A DNA stretch of 64,000 bases from Enterobacter cloacae subsp. cloacae ATCC 13047 (GCF_000025565.1 NC_014121.1:2294001-2358000), one strand, 5' to 3'. Counted from the first letter of the stretch, positions 1-9,970 are shown. Notes: generated by a model not told the origin, from the letters alone. Made by a program: numbers and translations.

Positions 1-69
1 GGCTTCTGGTGCGCATCCAACTGCCCTGGCGCGCTTGTGACGAGGAAAATTCCCGCTCTTGATAAACCC

Positions 70-97
70 TTGACACAACATCGAATCTTTCTCGATG
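70..97 (+). promoter_or_regulatory. Candidate promoter/operator for the RND pump operon
   Basis: A TTGACA hexamer lies at 70-75. It is followed by the inverted repeat CATCGA-N7-TCGATG at 79-97, about 45 bases before the first gene of the operon. Dyads in this position often bind a local regulator. No clear -10 box is visible and no regulator gene is in view, so this is a suggestion only. The rest of positions 1-140 shows no gene. Confidence 0.3.
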
Positions 98-140
98 AAC
101 AGCCGATTAAATAACGCCATCCCTTTTCTGGAGCGGCGTT

Positions 141-1289
141 ATGTCAGACGAATTCATTCTCTCCCTCCGCCACAGCCTGCATCATGTATACAGCGTGGCG
201 CGCACCCTTTCCTGGCTACACTTTATTCCCCTGGTGATACTTGCCCTGGCTATCTTCCCGCTAACCGGTTGCGGCGATAAACACGAAAACACGCCGCCCC
301 CCGTGCGGGCGGTACGCTACAGTGTGGTGGGTTCAGCGAAAACGCTGCCAGCACTGGAAAGAACCGGTGAGATCCATGCCCATGATGAGACGACGCTGAG
401 TTTCCGTACCGGGGGCAGGATCCTCACGCGCGTCGTCGATATTGGCGATCGGGTTACCGCCGGGCAACTGCTGGCGACCCTCGACAATACCACCGGACAA
501 AATCAGCTCGACGCGGCCACCGCTGACTATGAGGGTGCCAAAGCCTCAGCGCAGATTGCCGCGCTCAACGTCAACAGAATGCAAACGCTGATGTCCACCG
601 GCGCTATAGCCCGCACACAACTCGACACAGCCCGTGCAGACTGGCTTGTCGCCAGCGCGCGTCTGAAAAGTAGCGAGGCGGCACTGCGCAACGCCCGGGA
701 AAGCCTGGGCTGGACCCGCCTTCTCTCGCCGAAGGAAGGCATCATTACCGCGGTCAGCGCCTCTGCGGGCCAGATTGTCAGCGCAGGCCAGTCGGTGCTG
801 ACGCTGGCGACCGGTGAAGCCCGCGATGTGGTGTTTGATGTTGCCGCGCCTGATGAGATCCCCTCACCGGATAAGGCCGAATTCCGCGTCGCCTTGCTCA
901 GCGACCCGACGGTCAATGCTTCAGCTCTGTTACGCGATATCACGCCTCAGGCCGATCCCCTGACCCGTACCTGGCGGGTCAGAGCCACCCTGAACAACTC
1001 GCCCGCCGCCATGGCACTGGGTGCCAGCGTCACCGTAACCCTGCCCTCCAGTGCCGCGTGCGGTTACGTCCTTCCTGCGTCGGCACTGAGTCGTTACGCA
1101 GTCAAGCCCGCTGTGTTTGTAATCAACCGGCAATCTCAGGCGCAACTGCGCGTGGTTGTGCCTGCACGTTACACGGCCTCCTCCGTCATCATCGCCTCCG
1201 GTCTTGCGCCCGGTGACAGGGTGATTACGGCTGGCGTGAGCAAATTACGCTCAGGAGAACAGGTGATTGCCGGGGAGGAGCAGCCATGA
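141..1289 (+). CDS. RND efflux periplasmic adaptor (membrane fusion protein), lipoprotein
   Basis: A 382-residue HlyD/AcrA-type adaptor that would bridge the inner-membrane pump encoded next to it and an outer-membrane channel. A hydrophobic segment (about residues 28-43) ends in the lipobox LTGC with Cys44, so the mature protein should be a lipoprotein. A lipoyl-like half-motif follows (GRILTRVVDIGDRVTAGQLL, about residues 92-111), then an alpha-hairpin and a second lipoyl half (SPKEGIITAVSASAGQIV). GGAGCGG precedes the ATG at good spacing. The region before the hydrophobic core is long for a lipoprotein signal, so a GTG at 195 is an alternative start. The stop overlaps the pump start by 4 bases, implying translational coupling. 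The substrate cannot be read from sequence. Confidence 0.85.
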   Translation: MSDEFILSLRHSLHHVYSVARTLSWLHFIPLVILALAIFPLTGCGDKHENTPPPVRAVRYSVVGSAKTLPALERTGEIHAHDETTLSFRTGGRILTRVVDIGDRVTAGQLLATLDNTTGQNQLDAATADYEGAKASAQIAALNVNRMQTLMSTGAIARTQLDTARADWLVASARLKSSEAALRNARESLGWTRLLSPKEGIITAVSASAGQIVSAGQSVLTLATGEARDVVFDVAAPDEIPSPDKAEFRVALLSDPTVNASALLRDITPQADPLTRTWRVRATLNNSPAAMALGASVTVTLPSSAACGYVLPASALSRYAVKPAVFVINRQSQAQLRVVVPARYTASSVIIASGLAPGDRVITAGVSKLRSGEQVIAGEEQP

Positions 1290-4200
1290 ACATGAGAAGC
1301 ACAAAAGAGACATTTAACCTCTCCGCCTGGGCGCTTAAAAATCAGCAGATGGTCAGTTTCTTTATGCTGCTAGTGATGGCGATGGGCGTGTTCTGTTACG
1401 AGCGCCTGCCGCGCAACGAAGATCCGGCGTTTACCATCAAAACGGCCGTGGTCTCCGCGCAATGGCCGGGGGCATCGGTAGCGGACACGACTCGCCTACT
1501 GACGGATACGCTTGAGAAAAAGTTACAGGAGATCCCCTGGCTTGATTATATCGAAAGCGAAACCCGGGCAGGACGCACCGTTATTCATGTCAACCTGCGC
1601 GATGATACGCCGCCGCAAACGGTGCCGGATATCTGGTACCAGGTGCGGAAGAAAATGCAGGATATCGCCCCGTCCCTGCCAGAAGGCGTTCAGGGCCCTG
1701 ATGTCAACGACGAATTTGACGACACGTTCGGCACAATTTATGGCTTCATCCCCGAAGGCTATACCCTGCGGGAGGTTCGGGATCGGGTGGAGACACTGCG
1801 TCGGGAGCTGATGTCCCTGCCGGATATCGGCAAAACCACCCTGCTGGGTGAACAGCAGGAACAGATGGTTCTGACCTTTTCCCCGGCCCGTCTGGCGGGG
1901 ATGGGTCTGGATATTCAGCAGGTGGCGGAGGCGCTCAGGGCGCAGAATGCAGTCGTCCCGGCGGGCATCATACGCACGGGGCAGGAGAACATCGCACTCC
2001 ACGTCAGCGGTGCGCTCAGCTCAGAGGAGAGTTTACGCGCGGTCACGCTGCATATTAACAATCGTTATATCCCCCTGACTGACATTGCCACCCTCACCCG
2101 GAAAAGCGCCGAACCGCCCTCACCGGCGTTCCGGGTTAACGGAAAACCGGCTATCGGGCTGGCGATTTCAATGGCGCCGACAGGCAATATGCTGCGCTTT
2201 GGCGCCGCGTTGAATCAAAGAGTGGCCGCCCTCAGCGCCGGGCTGCCGCACGGTATCGAGATGGTGAAGGTCGCCGATCAATCCGCGGTAGTCAGCGACG
2301 CGGTGAGTGGTTTTATCAGGGTTCTTATTGAAGCGGTGGTTATCGTCCTGGCCGTTTCATTTGTCTCTCTGGGGCTACGGGCGGGGCTGGTTGTGGCTGC
2401 GGCAATCCCGCTGGTTCTGGCCATGACCTTCGCCGGAATGATGCTGGCCGGGATTGGCTTGCAGCGCATCTCGCTCGGGGCACTGATTATTGCGCTGGGT
2501 CTGCTGGTGGATGACGCCATGATCACCGTGGAAACCATGGTTTCTCGTCTGGAAGCTGGCGATTCCCGTCGGCAAGCGGCAACCCGGGCGTTCACCACGA
2601 CGGCATTCCCGATGCTCACCGGCACACTGGTGATGATCGCCGGATTTATTCCGGTCGGCTTTGCGGCATCCAGCGCGGGTGAATACTGCTTTTCTCTGTT
2701 TGCGGTCGTGCTGATTGCCCTGCTGTGTTCATGGGTGGTCGCGATCCTGTTTTCACCGCTGACCGGAACATGGCTGCTGCCGGAGAACGTCAGGCATCAT
2801 GCCTCCGGCCCGGGGCGGCTCGCACGCGGGTATCACTGGCTGCTGCGTAAGGTATTGCGCCACCGACTCACCACCGTGCTTTGTGCCCTTGCCGCACTGG
2901 GTTTGTCCCTGTACGGGACGACGTTTATGCAAGGCGAGTTTTTTCCCGCTTCCGACAGACCAGAGCTGCTGGTGAGCCTGACGCTTCCGGCCAACGCCTC
3001 ACAGTCGGAAACGCAAAGAGAGGCCGAAAAGCTGGAGAAGGCGCTGGCAGGCAATAGCAATATCGATCATTACTCAACATACGTGGGATCGGGCGCCATC
3101 CGTTTTTATCTGCCAATGGATGTGCTGCTGGAGAATGAAAACAGTGCCCAGTTGGTGGTGGTCGCGAAAAACCTCGCCGCCCGCGACCGTCTGCACGCAC
3201 AGCTGAACAAGATACTGGCGACGCAATTTAGCGACATCATCACACGCGTATCGCCCCTGGAGCTCGGCCCCCCGGTCGGCTGGCCAATCAAATACCGGGT
3301 TAGCGGGCCGGACTATGTGAAGGTTCGGGCGCTGGCGAATCACCTGACGGAAGTGATTGGCCAGTCACCGCTCTCCCGTGAAGTCAACCAGACCGCCGGT
3401 GAACCGGAGAGAGTGATTACCCTTGAGGTGAATCAGACGGCAGCCCGGGCTGCGGGCGTGTCGTCAGAAAGTCTGGCCCGGACGCTGAATACGGTCTGGT
3501 CCGGCAGCGTCGTGACCTCAATACGGGATAATGACCGGCTGGTGGATGTGGTGCTCCGCGCCAGAGACAGTGAACGTCTTAATCTGGCCACACTGTCGTC
3601 ACTGACCGTTGAGGGGAACGATGGCAAAAAAATTCCGCTCAGTGCTGTCGCAACGCCGGTCTGGGGTGTGGACGATCCGGTTGTCTGGCGTCGTCAGCGC
3701 CTGCCGTTTATCACCGTGCAAACTGACCTTGCGCCGGGACTCAGAGCTGAGGTCGTCTCCGCCGCGCTGCGCCCGGCAGTGGATAAACTGCGTGCCCGCT
3801 TGCCTGCGGGCTACAGTATTGAGGAAGGCGGCGCGGTTGCGGAATCCGATAAAGGAAACCGCTCTGTCTTTACCGTTCTTCCGGTGACGCTGGTTATTAT
3901 GTTGTTATTGCTGATGCTTCAGCTACGCCGCTATTCCCGGATGTTTCTGGCCCTGTTCATGGCCCCGTTTGGCTTACCGGGCATCGTTCTGGCGATGCTG
4001 CCGGGCGGAACACCGATGGGGTTCGTCGCCCTGCTGGGCGTGATCGCGCTGGCGGGCATGATCATTCGTAACGCGGTGATCCTGATTGGCGAAGCTGACA
4101 GCAATCTGGCTCAGGGGATGACGAACGATGCCGCCATTATCGCAGCCGCAGAGCACCGGGCCAGACCTATCTGTCTGACCGCCTGTGCCGCCATTCTGGG

Positions 4201-4360
4201 CATGATCCCCATCTCGCACCAGGTATTCTGGGGACCTATGGCGTATGCCATTATCGGGGGGTTGCTGGTCGCGACGCTGGTCACACTCACGGTACTGCCC
4301 GCGTCGTTCAGTCTGTTATTACAGTGGGGGGACGGTTTACGCAACCGGCACAGCGTATAA
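1286..4360 (+). CDS. RND-family efflux pump permease (AcrB/HAE1-like)
   Basis: A 1024-residue inner-membrane proton-driven transporter, of normal length for the hydrophobe/amphiphile efflux family. One membrane helix near residues 20-37 is followed by a large periplasmic loop and a helix bundle containing GLLVDDAMITVE (about residues 408-419). The paired Asp residues there are the proton-relay signature. A second periplasmic loop and helix bundle complete the repeat. The ATG has a strong GGAGGAG upstream and overlaps the adaptor gene. There is no outer-membrane factor gene beside it, so the pair probably borrows a TolC-like channel encoded elsewhere. The substrate is unknown. Confidence 0.88.
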   Translation: MNMRSTKETFNLSAWALKNQQMVSFFMLLVMAMGVFCYERLPRNEDPAFTIKTAVVSAQWPGASVADTTRLLTDTLEKKLQEIPWLDYIESETRAGRTVIHVNLRDDTPPQTVPDIWYQVRKKMQDIAPSLPEGVQGPDVNDEFDDTFGTIYGFIPEGYTLREVRDRVETLRRELMSLPDIGKTTLLGEQQEQMVLTFSPARLAGMGLDIQQVAEALRAQNAVVPAGIIRTGQENIALHVSGALSSEESLRAVTLHINNRYIPLTDIATLTRKSAEPPSPAFRVNGKPAIGLAISMAPTGNMLRFGAALNQRVAALSAGLPHGIEMVKVADQSAVVSDAVSGFIRVLIEAVVIVLAVSFVSLGLRAGLVVAAAIPLVLAMTFAGMMLAGIGLQRISLGALIIALGLLVDDAMITVETMVSRLEAGDSRRQAATRAFTTTAFPMLTGTLVMIAGFIPVGFAASSAGEYCFSLFAVVLIALLCSWVVAILFSPLTGTWLLPENVRHHASGPGRLARGYHWLLRKVLRHRLTTVLCALAALGLSLYGTTFMQGEFFPASDRPELLVSLTLPANASQSETQREAEKLEKALAGNSNIDHYSTYVGSGAIRFYLPMDVLLENENSAQLVVVAKNLAARDRLHAQLNKILATQFSDIITRVSPLELGPPVGWPIKYRVSGPDYVKVRALANHLTEVIGQSPLSREVNQTAGEPERVITLEVNQTAARAAGVSSESLARTLNTVWSGSVVTSIRDNDRLVDVVLRARDSERLNLATLSSLTVEGNDGKKIPLSAVATPVWGVDDPVVWRRQRLPFITVQTDLAPGLRAEVVSAALRPAVDKLRARLPAGYSIEEGGAVAESDKGNRSVFTVLPVTLVIMLLLLMLQLRRYSRMFLALFMAPFGLPGIVLAMLPGGTPMGFVALLGVIALAGMIIRNAVILIGEADSNLAQGMTNDAAIIAAAEHRARPICLTACAAILGMIPISHQVFWGPMAYAIIGGLLVATLVTLTVLPASFSLLLQWGDGLRNRHSV

Positions 4361-4677
4361 AACCCGGTCTGTGCTGTAAGCGAAATTGTCCCCCGATCCG
4401 TTACGCGGCCGTCAGCGCAAAATGGGTTCTCAGGACCTCAGCAATATCCTCTTCCGCCAGTTGCTGTGTCTTTGTGCCATTTGCGGTGATGGTCTTCAGC
4501 ATATTGCCCAGCAGGATCTGGTGTCCTCCTTCGTTGCCAGGAGGCCGAAGGTCTGATCAATGCGCTGGATGTGCATCGTCGCGATTTATCACGGGCTGGC
4601 GGGTACCGCGTTCAGAGCGTCGATGCGTTAATGGTTAGTGACTGGCTGGATCGTCTCTGAATGCCGCATGGTGGCAT
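4361..4677. other. Intergenic stretch with short unrecognised open reading remnants
   Basis: This space separates the pump from the next gene. On the minus strand a short open frame ends at 4401 (C-terminus HFALTAA). On the plus strand another open stretch ends near 4660 with SDWLDRL. Both look like gene tails without proper starts and could be remnants of deleted genes. I do not recognise either. Confidence 0.3.
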
Positions 4678-5133
4678 TCAGAAATTGAAAACGGAAAGAT
4701 CTTTAATATCGGCGTGTGGATTGGCGTTTTTTACCGCTATCAAAAAAGCAGAGAAATTATGATTAAACATCGTTACGTTCGGGTAAAACTGCACCTGTTT
4801 TTCCCTTCCGTTTTCAACATAGCTTACTGACCAGATCCGACGATTATTGACCATCGTCGATCCCGGCTTAATATTTACTATCCTGGCCAGTTCAATCTGA
4901 GTGGTTCTATCCTTCTGAATTTCATAAAAATATCGCTCATCATAAAAATAAACCTTGCGGGAAAAACAATCAAAAAACCACGGGTTAGTGGATATTTTCT
5001 TCTTGCCCTGGGCATCTGAAACGATGCGTTTTGGCTGGCGAAATGACCTCACTCCATTCCTTATCACCAGATATAACCCAATAACCGGCAGAGCCATTAA
5101 TAAAACGCTGATTGCTTCCCGCATATTCACCAA
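4678..5133 (-). CDS. Hypothetical small membrane-anchored protein
   Basis: A 151-residue protein I do not recognise. An N-terminal hydrophobic helix (about residues 7-25, SVLLMALPVIGLYLVI) is followed by a basic stretch and a soluble, aromatic-rich part (YFYDERYFYEIQ). The soluble part resembles the single-domain PH-like or YcxB-like cytoplasmic proteins in general character only. A start three codons later (5124) is possible. The gene stands alone between the RND operon and an SDR gene on the same strand. Its A/T content appears higher than that of its neighbours. Confidence 0.55.
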   Translation of the reverse strand: MVNMREAISVLLMALPVIGLYLVIRNGVRSFRQPKRIVSDAQGKKKISTNPWFFDCFSRKVYFYDERYFYEIQKDRTTQIELARIVNIKPGSTMVNNRRIWSVSYVENGREKQVQFYPNVTMFNHNFSAFLIAVKNANPHADIKDLSVFNF

Positions 5134-5195
5134 TCCCGTTGATCACAGTCATGAGCGAGTATAACGGGTTCGTTCCTGAGAACAACATCCCCCTG

Positions 5196-6254
5196 TCAGG
5201 GAATAATGTGTGCCGCCCTGAACTGTGCGAACAGGCTGAAAAACATCTCGTCGGTGGCCCGCATGGCGGTGAATCCGGCCCGACGCAGCTTGCTGCCATC
5301 GCCAAACATATCGTAATCCCAGCTAAACACGAAGTCGGCAAACTGGCCGTCGTTCAGCTGCAAAATATCGCTTTCCACCAGCCCGCGAGCTGCGGCGAGT
5401 TCATGCCATACCGTGCGGTAGTCCGTAAACAACTGCTTAAATGAGAGCCGGACCGGGGGGGCAGACTCCAGTTCAAACCAGTGTGCAATGCGTGGCCACA
5501 GCTCGCTCCAGCGCCAGATGTCACCGTTATTCACATTGAATGCCTGGTTCTCTGCTACCGGCGACGTGGCGGCCCACACGGTCGCCTCTGCCAGCAATTC
5601 ACCGTCTGTATGATCAACAATGCTGTGCCAGGTCTGTTCGGCGCCGGGAAAACGCAGCGGTAAATTCAGCGCCTTACACAGCGATGCGTACAGCGCGATG
5701 CTCAGGGCAAGATTCATGGCGTTACCCGGCACCGTGCTGCCCACCACGCCCGGCCGGATGGCGCTCCAGTGCCACGCTTTTCCCCGCTGAAAATCGCTAA
5801 GCCACCTGAGCTGGGCCGCGTTAAACTCCGCGCCCGGTACGCCGGGATCGCTTTCACGTGCCGGGGTTTTGAACGGGCCAAGATGCGCGCCGTAGACTTT
5901 GTAGCCCTGCATCAGGCTGACCGTCTCAAGGGGCGCCGTGTTTTCGAGGTTACTGACCAGATGGCGCAGCATGGTGACGTTCGGTTCAACCATCTCTGTC
6001 CAGTTCGCGGCATTGACCCAGGCGCTGTAAAATACATGAGTGATCCCGCTGAGCGATGACAGTGCCCGCGCGCTGTCCTGTGCATCCAGTAAATCAACAT
6101 TAACCATCGCAATGCCTTCAGGGTGAGATACCGCCTGGCGGCTCAGGCCAATGACCTCCCACTGATGGCGCAAAAGCGTTTTGACCAGCTGGTTGCCAAC
6201 AATCCCGCTGGCGCCAGCGACCAGCGCGACCCTGTGTTGCTGCGTCGTATTCAT
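5196..6254 (-). CDS. SDR-family NAD(P)-dependent oxidoreductase (PRISE/iridoid-synthase-like)
   Basis: A 352-residue short-chain dehydrogenase of the extended, atypical type. The N-terminal cofactor motif reads VALVAGASGIVGNQL, and FYSAWVN and MQGYKVYGAH lie where progesterone 5-beta-reductase/iridoid synthase-like enzymes carry their active-site segment. The start at 6254 has GGAG upstream and begins MNTTQQHRV. A longer frame exists upstream but lacks a ribosome site and runs into the divergent promoter. It is transcribed divergently from a LysR regulator, a layout that usually means the regulator controls it. The family would suggest reduction of an enone substrate; the actual one is unknown. 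Confidence 0.75.
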   Translation of the reverse strand: MNTTQQHRVALVAGASGIVGNQLVKTLLRHQWEVIGLSRQAVSHPEGIAMVNVDLLDAQDSARALSSLSGITHVFYSAWVNAANWTEMVEPNVTMLRHLVSNLENTAPLETVSLMQGYKVYGAHLGPFKTPARESDPGVPGAEFNAAQLRWLSDFQRGKAWHWSAIRPGVVGSTVPGNAMNLALSIALYASLCKALNLPLRFPGAEQTWHSIVDHTDGELLAEATVWAATSPVAENQAFNVNNGDIWRWSELWPRIAHWFELESAPPVRLSFKQLFTDYRTVWHELAAARGLVESDILQLNDGQFADFVFSWDYDMFGDGSKLRRAGFTAMRATDEMFFSLFAQFRAAHIIP

Positions 6255-6351
6255 GGTGTTTCTCCGAAAGGGGTGACAGACACAGTGTGATCTATTATTT
6301 TTTTCTGATATATCCCCCAAATCCGATGGCATTTATAAGCAGAATCACGAA

Positions 6352-7239
6352 ATGAATAATAAGCTCAACGCCATTTCCACCTTTCTGCGCGTCGCCGAAG
6401 CGGGCTCCTTTTCCGCTGCCGCCCGCCTGGCCGGGATCAAGCAGTCCGCCGTCAGCCAGCAGATCGCCGCCCTTGAGGAAGAGCTCGGTGTGGTGTTGCT
6501 GCATCGTACAACGCGCAGGATGAAGCTCACCGCGCAGGGTGAGCGTTACCGGCGGGATATGCAGCTTGTGCTGGAGGCCATGCAGGAAGCAGAGCGACGC
6601 CTGAACCCGGTTGAGCATCAATATCAGGGGGCCGTACATGTGCAGTTGCCGAGCGGCCTGGGCCAGCTCGTGTTGCCGCGCCTGCTGACGCTACAGCGCA
6701 TGAATCCTGAATTACATCTGCAGGTTTCGCTTGATGACCGCATCGCCGATCTGGTCACCGAAGGGGTGGATGTGGCGCTTCGGCTGAGCGCGGAGCCTCC
6801 ACAAGCCCATGCCGCACGCGTACTGGCACGCATTGAAACGCCGCTCTTTGCCGCCCCGTCATTCCCGCCGGTAGAGTCCGTGTACGCGCTGGCGGCGCTT
6901 CCCCACGTACGATTCAGCGGCATCCCGCTGGACGCACCTCTTCGCCTGGTTTCTGATGACGAAACGATTGATATTGCAGTGAATACCGTTTTCCGCGCCA
7001 ATACCAGCGACGCCCTGTTACAGGCGCTGGAGGCAGGCATGGGTATTGGCGGTATGCAACTACCGCTCGCGGCACGGGCGTTGCAAACCGGCACGCTGGT
7101 GCAGGTACTCCCCGCGTGGCGGTTACCCGACCGCTTTCTCTATGCGGTTTATCCGGACGCTCGCTTTATTCCACACAGGGTCAGAAGCGTTGTGAGGGCC
7201 ATAGAACAGCTACTGCATGAAATAATTAAGAAAAATTAA
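6352..7239 (+). CDS. LysR-family transcriptional regulator
   Basis: A 295-residue LysR-type activator/repressor. Its N-terminal winged helix-turn-helix reads LRVAEAGSFSAAARLAGIKQ, followed by the typical SAVSQQIAALEEELG recognition segment. The rest is a periplasmic-binding-like effector domain resembling the CrgA/DsdC-like subgroup that commonly sits next to oxidoreductases. The start is divergent from the SDR gene, with about 97 bases between them. By family habit it probably regulates that SDR gene and itself. The effector is unknown. Confidence 0.85.
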   Translation: MNNKLNAISTFLRVAEAGSFSAAARLAGIKQSAVSQQIAALEEELGVVLLHRTTRRMKLTAQGERYRRDMQLVLEAMQEAERRLNPVEHQYQGAVHVQLPSGLGQLVLPRLLTLQRMNPELHLQVSLDDRIADLVTEGVDVALRLSAEPPQAHAARVLARIETPLFAAPSFPPVESVYALAALPHVRFSGIPLDAPLRLVSDDETIDIAVNTVFRANTSDALLQALEAGMGIGGMQLPLAARALQTGTLVQVLPAWRLPDRFLYAVYPDARFIPHRVRSVVRAIEQLLHEIIKKN

Positions 7240-7352
7240 ACTTTCCAGGATGCATACTCGCCAGCGCGCCTTGTTGAACTAAAAATTTTCGACTTTCAAC
7301 GAGTTCCGGAAAATTCCCCTCCCGTCTCTTGATCGTTCTGGTTAATCATGAA

Positions 7353-7372
7353 TACTGTATATAAACACAGTA
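7353..7372 (+). promoter_or_regulatory. LexA (SOS) box upstream of umuDC
   Basis: The sequence TACTGTATATAAACACAGTA matches the LexA consensus CTGT-N8-ACAG, with an AT-rich centre and flanking TA pairs. It lies 17 bases before the umuD start, so LexA would cover the promoter. This predicts SOS-inducible expression of umuD and umuC. Confidence 0.92.
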
Positions 7373-7388
7373 ATATGAGTTAACCATT

Positions 7389-7823
7389 ATGCAGTTGATC
7401 TCTCCTTTGGGGCCTGATGCCACGCTATTGCTTCCGTTGTTTATGGAGCGGGTGCCCTGTGGCTTCCCCAGCCCTGCTCAGGATTATGTCGAGGATAGCC
7501 TTGATCTGAACAAGCTGGTGATCAAACACCCCAGCGCGACCTATTTTGTCAGGGTGAGCGGTGATTCGATGATCGGCGCAGGCATCAGCCATGGTGACCT
7601 GCTGGTGGTTGACCGTTCGTTAACCGCCGTTCATGGCGATATTGTGATTGCGGCGGTCGCGGGCGAATTTACCGTGAAGGAGTTGCAAACGCATCCGCGT
7701 CTTCAGCTCATCCCCCATAATCCTGATTACGCGCCGGTCTTTTTTGCCGCAGAAGACGAACTGGAGATCTTCGGCGTTGTGACGTTTACCCTGAAAGCTA
7801 ACCGCCATGTTCGCGCTCGTTGA
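7389..7823 (+). CDS. umuD: UmuD, DNA polymerase V accessory subunit / autoprotease
   Basis: A 144-residue LexA-like S24 peptidase that cleaves itself with RecA help to give UmuD', the partner of UmuC in translesion synthesis. The cleavage pair Cys24-Gly25 (VPCGFPSPA), the nucleophile Ser60 in [11 protein letters not shown] and the general base Lys97 in EFTVKEL are all present at the expected positions. It lies just after a LexA box and overlaps umuC by 17 bases. All catalytic residues are intact, so it should be functional. Confidence 0.95.
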   Translation: MQLISPLGPDATLLLPLFMERVPCGFPSPAQDYVEDSLDLNKLVIKHPSATYFVRVSGDSMIGAGISHGDLLVVDRSLTAVHGDIVIAAVAGEFTVKELQTHPRLQLIPHNPDYAPVFFAAEDELEIFGVVTFTLKANRHVRAR

Positions 7824-9069
7824 CGTAAACAGTTTTTACACCTCCTGCGAGACGGCGTTTCGGCCCGACCTTAAGGGGAAACCCGTGGTGGTCGTTTCAA
7901 ACAACGATGGCTGTATCATTTCACGTTCAGCAGAAGCAAAAGCATTGGGGATCGGCATGGCCGGTCCCTACTTCAAGCTGAAGGATGAGCTGAGACGCCA
8001 GAAGGTACACGTCTTTAGCTCCAATTATGCGCTGTATGCGGATATGAGCCGCCGGGTGATGACCATTCTCGAAGAGATGGCCCCGAGAGTGGAGATCTAC
8101 TCGATTGATGAAGCCTTTCTGGATCTGACGGGCGTCAGCCAGTGTATGTCTCTGGAGGCGTTCGGTCAGGCTATCCGCCAGCGCCTGTACAAAGAGACCG
8201 GCCTGCTGGTCGGGGTCGGTATCGCGCCCACCAAAACCTTAGCCAAGCTGGCTAACCATGCCGCCAAAACCTGGAAGAAAACCAACGGTGTGGTGGATTT
8301 ATCGAATATCGATCGTCAGCGTAAATTGCTGTCACTGGTACCGGTCAGCGAAGTGTGGGGCGTCGGGCGCAGGATTAGCAAAAAACTGAATCTGATGGGG
8401 ATCGAGACTGCCCTGCATCTGGCGGAATGTTCAAGCTGGGTGATCCGTAAACACTTTAATGTCGTGCTGGAAAGAACCGCCCGCGAGTTACGCGGTGAAC
8501 CGTGTCTGGCGCTGGAAGAGTTTTCGCCAACAAAGCAACAAATCATCTGTAGCCGCTCCTTCGGCAGCCGTATCACCCGGTATGACGATATGCACCAGGC
8601 GATCTGCGCCTATGCCGAACGCGCCGCCGAGAAGCTGCGCGAAGAGAAACAGTTTTGCTGTTATATCAGCGTCTTTATTCGCACCAGCCCGCATGCAGAG
8701 GACGAGGTTTTTTATGGTAACCAGGCCTCCGGCAAGCTGACGATCCCCACCAACGATACGCGGGATATTATCAGGGTAGCTATCGAGTCATTGAACCGAA
8801 TCTGGAAAGAGGGACATCGCTATATGAAAGCGGGCGTCATGCTCAGTGACTTTTTCAGTCAGGGCGTGGCGCAACTTAGCCTGTTCGATGAACACCCACC
8901 GCGGCCAGACAGTACAGCCCTGATGCAGGTTATCGACCGCCTTAACCGTTCAGGCCGGGGGGCTGTGTGGTTTGCGGGCCAGGGGGCGGTGAAATCCTGG
9001 GCGATGAAGCGGGATATGCTGTCGCCCTGCTACACCACGCGCTATTCCGATCTGCCGATCGTTAAATAA
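7807..9069 (+). CDS. umuC: UmuC, catalytic subunit of DNA polymerase V
   Basis: A 420-residue Y-family error-prone polymerase, close to the usual 422. The N-terminus [14 protein letters not shown] carries the first metal-binding Asp. [10 protein letters not shown] carries the second acidic pair, and a helix-hairpin-helix/little-finger region follows. The C-terminal QLSLFDE is a beta-clamp binding motif. The start lies inside the end of umuD, giving coupled translation from the LexA-controlled promoter. The operon ends in a hairpin terminator at 9073-9092. Confidence 0.95.
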   Translation: MFALVDVNSFYTSCETAFRPDLKGKPVVVVSNNDGCIISRSAEAKALGIGMAGPYFKLKDELRRQKVHVFSSNYALYADMSRRVMTILEEMAPRVEIYSIDEAFLDLTGVSQCMSLEAFGQAIRQRLYKETGLLVGVGIAPTKTLAKLANHAAKTWKKTNGVVDLSNIDRQRKLLSLVPVSEVWGVGRRISKKLNLMGIETALHLAECSSWVIRKHFNVVLERTARELRGEPCLALEEFSPTKQQIICSRSFGSRITRYDDMHQAICAYAERAAEKLREEKQFCCYISVFIRTSPHAEDEVFYGNQASGKLTIPTNDTRDIIRVAIESLNRIWKEGHRYMKAGVMLSDFFSQGVAQLSLFDEHPPRPDSTALMQVIDRLNRSGRGAVWFAGQGAVKSWAMKRDMLSPCYTTRYSDLPIVK

Positions 9070-9072
9070 CAA

Positions 9073-9097
9073 AGCCCGGATCCCTCCGGGCTCTGTT
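9073..9097 (+). terminator. Rho-independent terminator after umuC
   Basis: The stem AGCCCGGA/TCCGGGCT has a four-base loop and is followed by a short T-rich run. It lies 3 bases after the umuC stop and also faces the end of the convergent aldo/keto reductase gene. Confidence 0.75.
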
Positions 9098-9106
9098 TAT
9101 ACGTGA

Positions 9107-9970
9107 TTACACCAGCGCATTCAGCGTAGCCAGCGCGTCAGGCGGTAACACCAGCTCCCCTGCCGCGAGGTTTTGCCGCAGATGCGCCACGGAAGAGGTT
9201 CCCGGGATCAGCAGAATGTTCGGAGAACGTTGCAGCAGCCAGGCCAGCGCAACCTGCATCGGTGTCGCCCCCAGGTCGTCCGCCACCGCCTGCAGCCCGG
9301 AAGATTGCAGCGGCGTAAAACCGCCCAGCGGGAAGAACGGCACATAAGCAATCCCCTGCTGCGCAAGCGAATCCACCAGCGCATCGTCACTACGGTTCAC
9401 GATGTTGTACATGTTTTGCACACACACCACGGGCACCATCTTCTGCGCCTCGGCAACCTGCGTGGCGGTGACATTGCTCAGACCAATATGTCGCACCAGC
9501 CCTTGCTGCTGTAGCTCTGCCAGGGTGGACAGCGGTTCAGCGATCGAGCCTTCCGCCGGTCCGTGTGCGCTAAACATAATCCGCAGGTTCACCACGTCCA
9601 GCACATCCAGCTGCAGATTGCGCAGGTTGTCGTGTACCGCCTGGGTCAGCTCCTGGGCGGAAAAGGCCGGCAACCAGGCGCCTTTATCATCGCGTCGCGC
9701 ACCGATTTTGGTGACGAGGGTAAGATCGTCCCGGTACGGATGCAGCGCCTCGCGGATCAGCTGGTTAGTCACATGCGGACCATAAAAATCGCTGGTATCG
9801 ATATGATTCACGCCCGCCGCCACGGCTTCCCGGAGCACCTCCAGCGCGGCATTTTTGTCCTTCGGTGGCCCAAAAACGCCCGGCCCGGCCAGCTGCATTG
9901 CGCCGTAACCCAGCCGTTTAACCGTGCGTGTGCCCAGCGCGTATGTCCCGCTTTTATCGATGCTGCTCAT
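9107..9970 (-). CDS. pdxI: Aldo/keto reductase, probable pyridoxal reductase PdxI (YdbC)
   Basis: A 287-residue NADPH-dependent aldo/keto reductase. It is highly similar from memory to E. coli YdbC/PdxI, which reduces pyridoxal to pyridoxine in B6 salvage. The segments RLGYGAMQLAGPGVFGPP, HIDTSDFYGPH (catalytic Asp/Tyr), VTKIGAR (catalytic Lys) and LLIPGTSS (cofactor phosphate) are present. The start at 9970 (MSSIDKSG) is preferred because AGGAAGGTG lies just upstream. A start 15 bases earlier would place that ribosome site inside the gene. Confidence 0.85.
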   Translation of the reverse strand: MSSIDKSGTYALGTRTVKRLGYGAMQLAGPGVFGPPKDKNAALEVLREAVAAGVNHIDTSDFYGPHVTNQLIREALHPYRDDLTLVTKIGARRDDKGAWLPAFSAQELTQAVHDNLRNLQLDVLDVVNLRIMFSAHGPAEGSIAEPLSTLAELQQQGLVRHIGLSNVTATQVAEAQKMVPVVCVQNMYNIVNRSDDALVDSLAQQGIAYVPFFPLGGFTPLQSSGLQAVADDLGATPMQVALAWLLQRSPNILLIPGTSSVAHLRQNLAAGELVLPPDALATLNALV

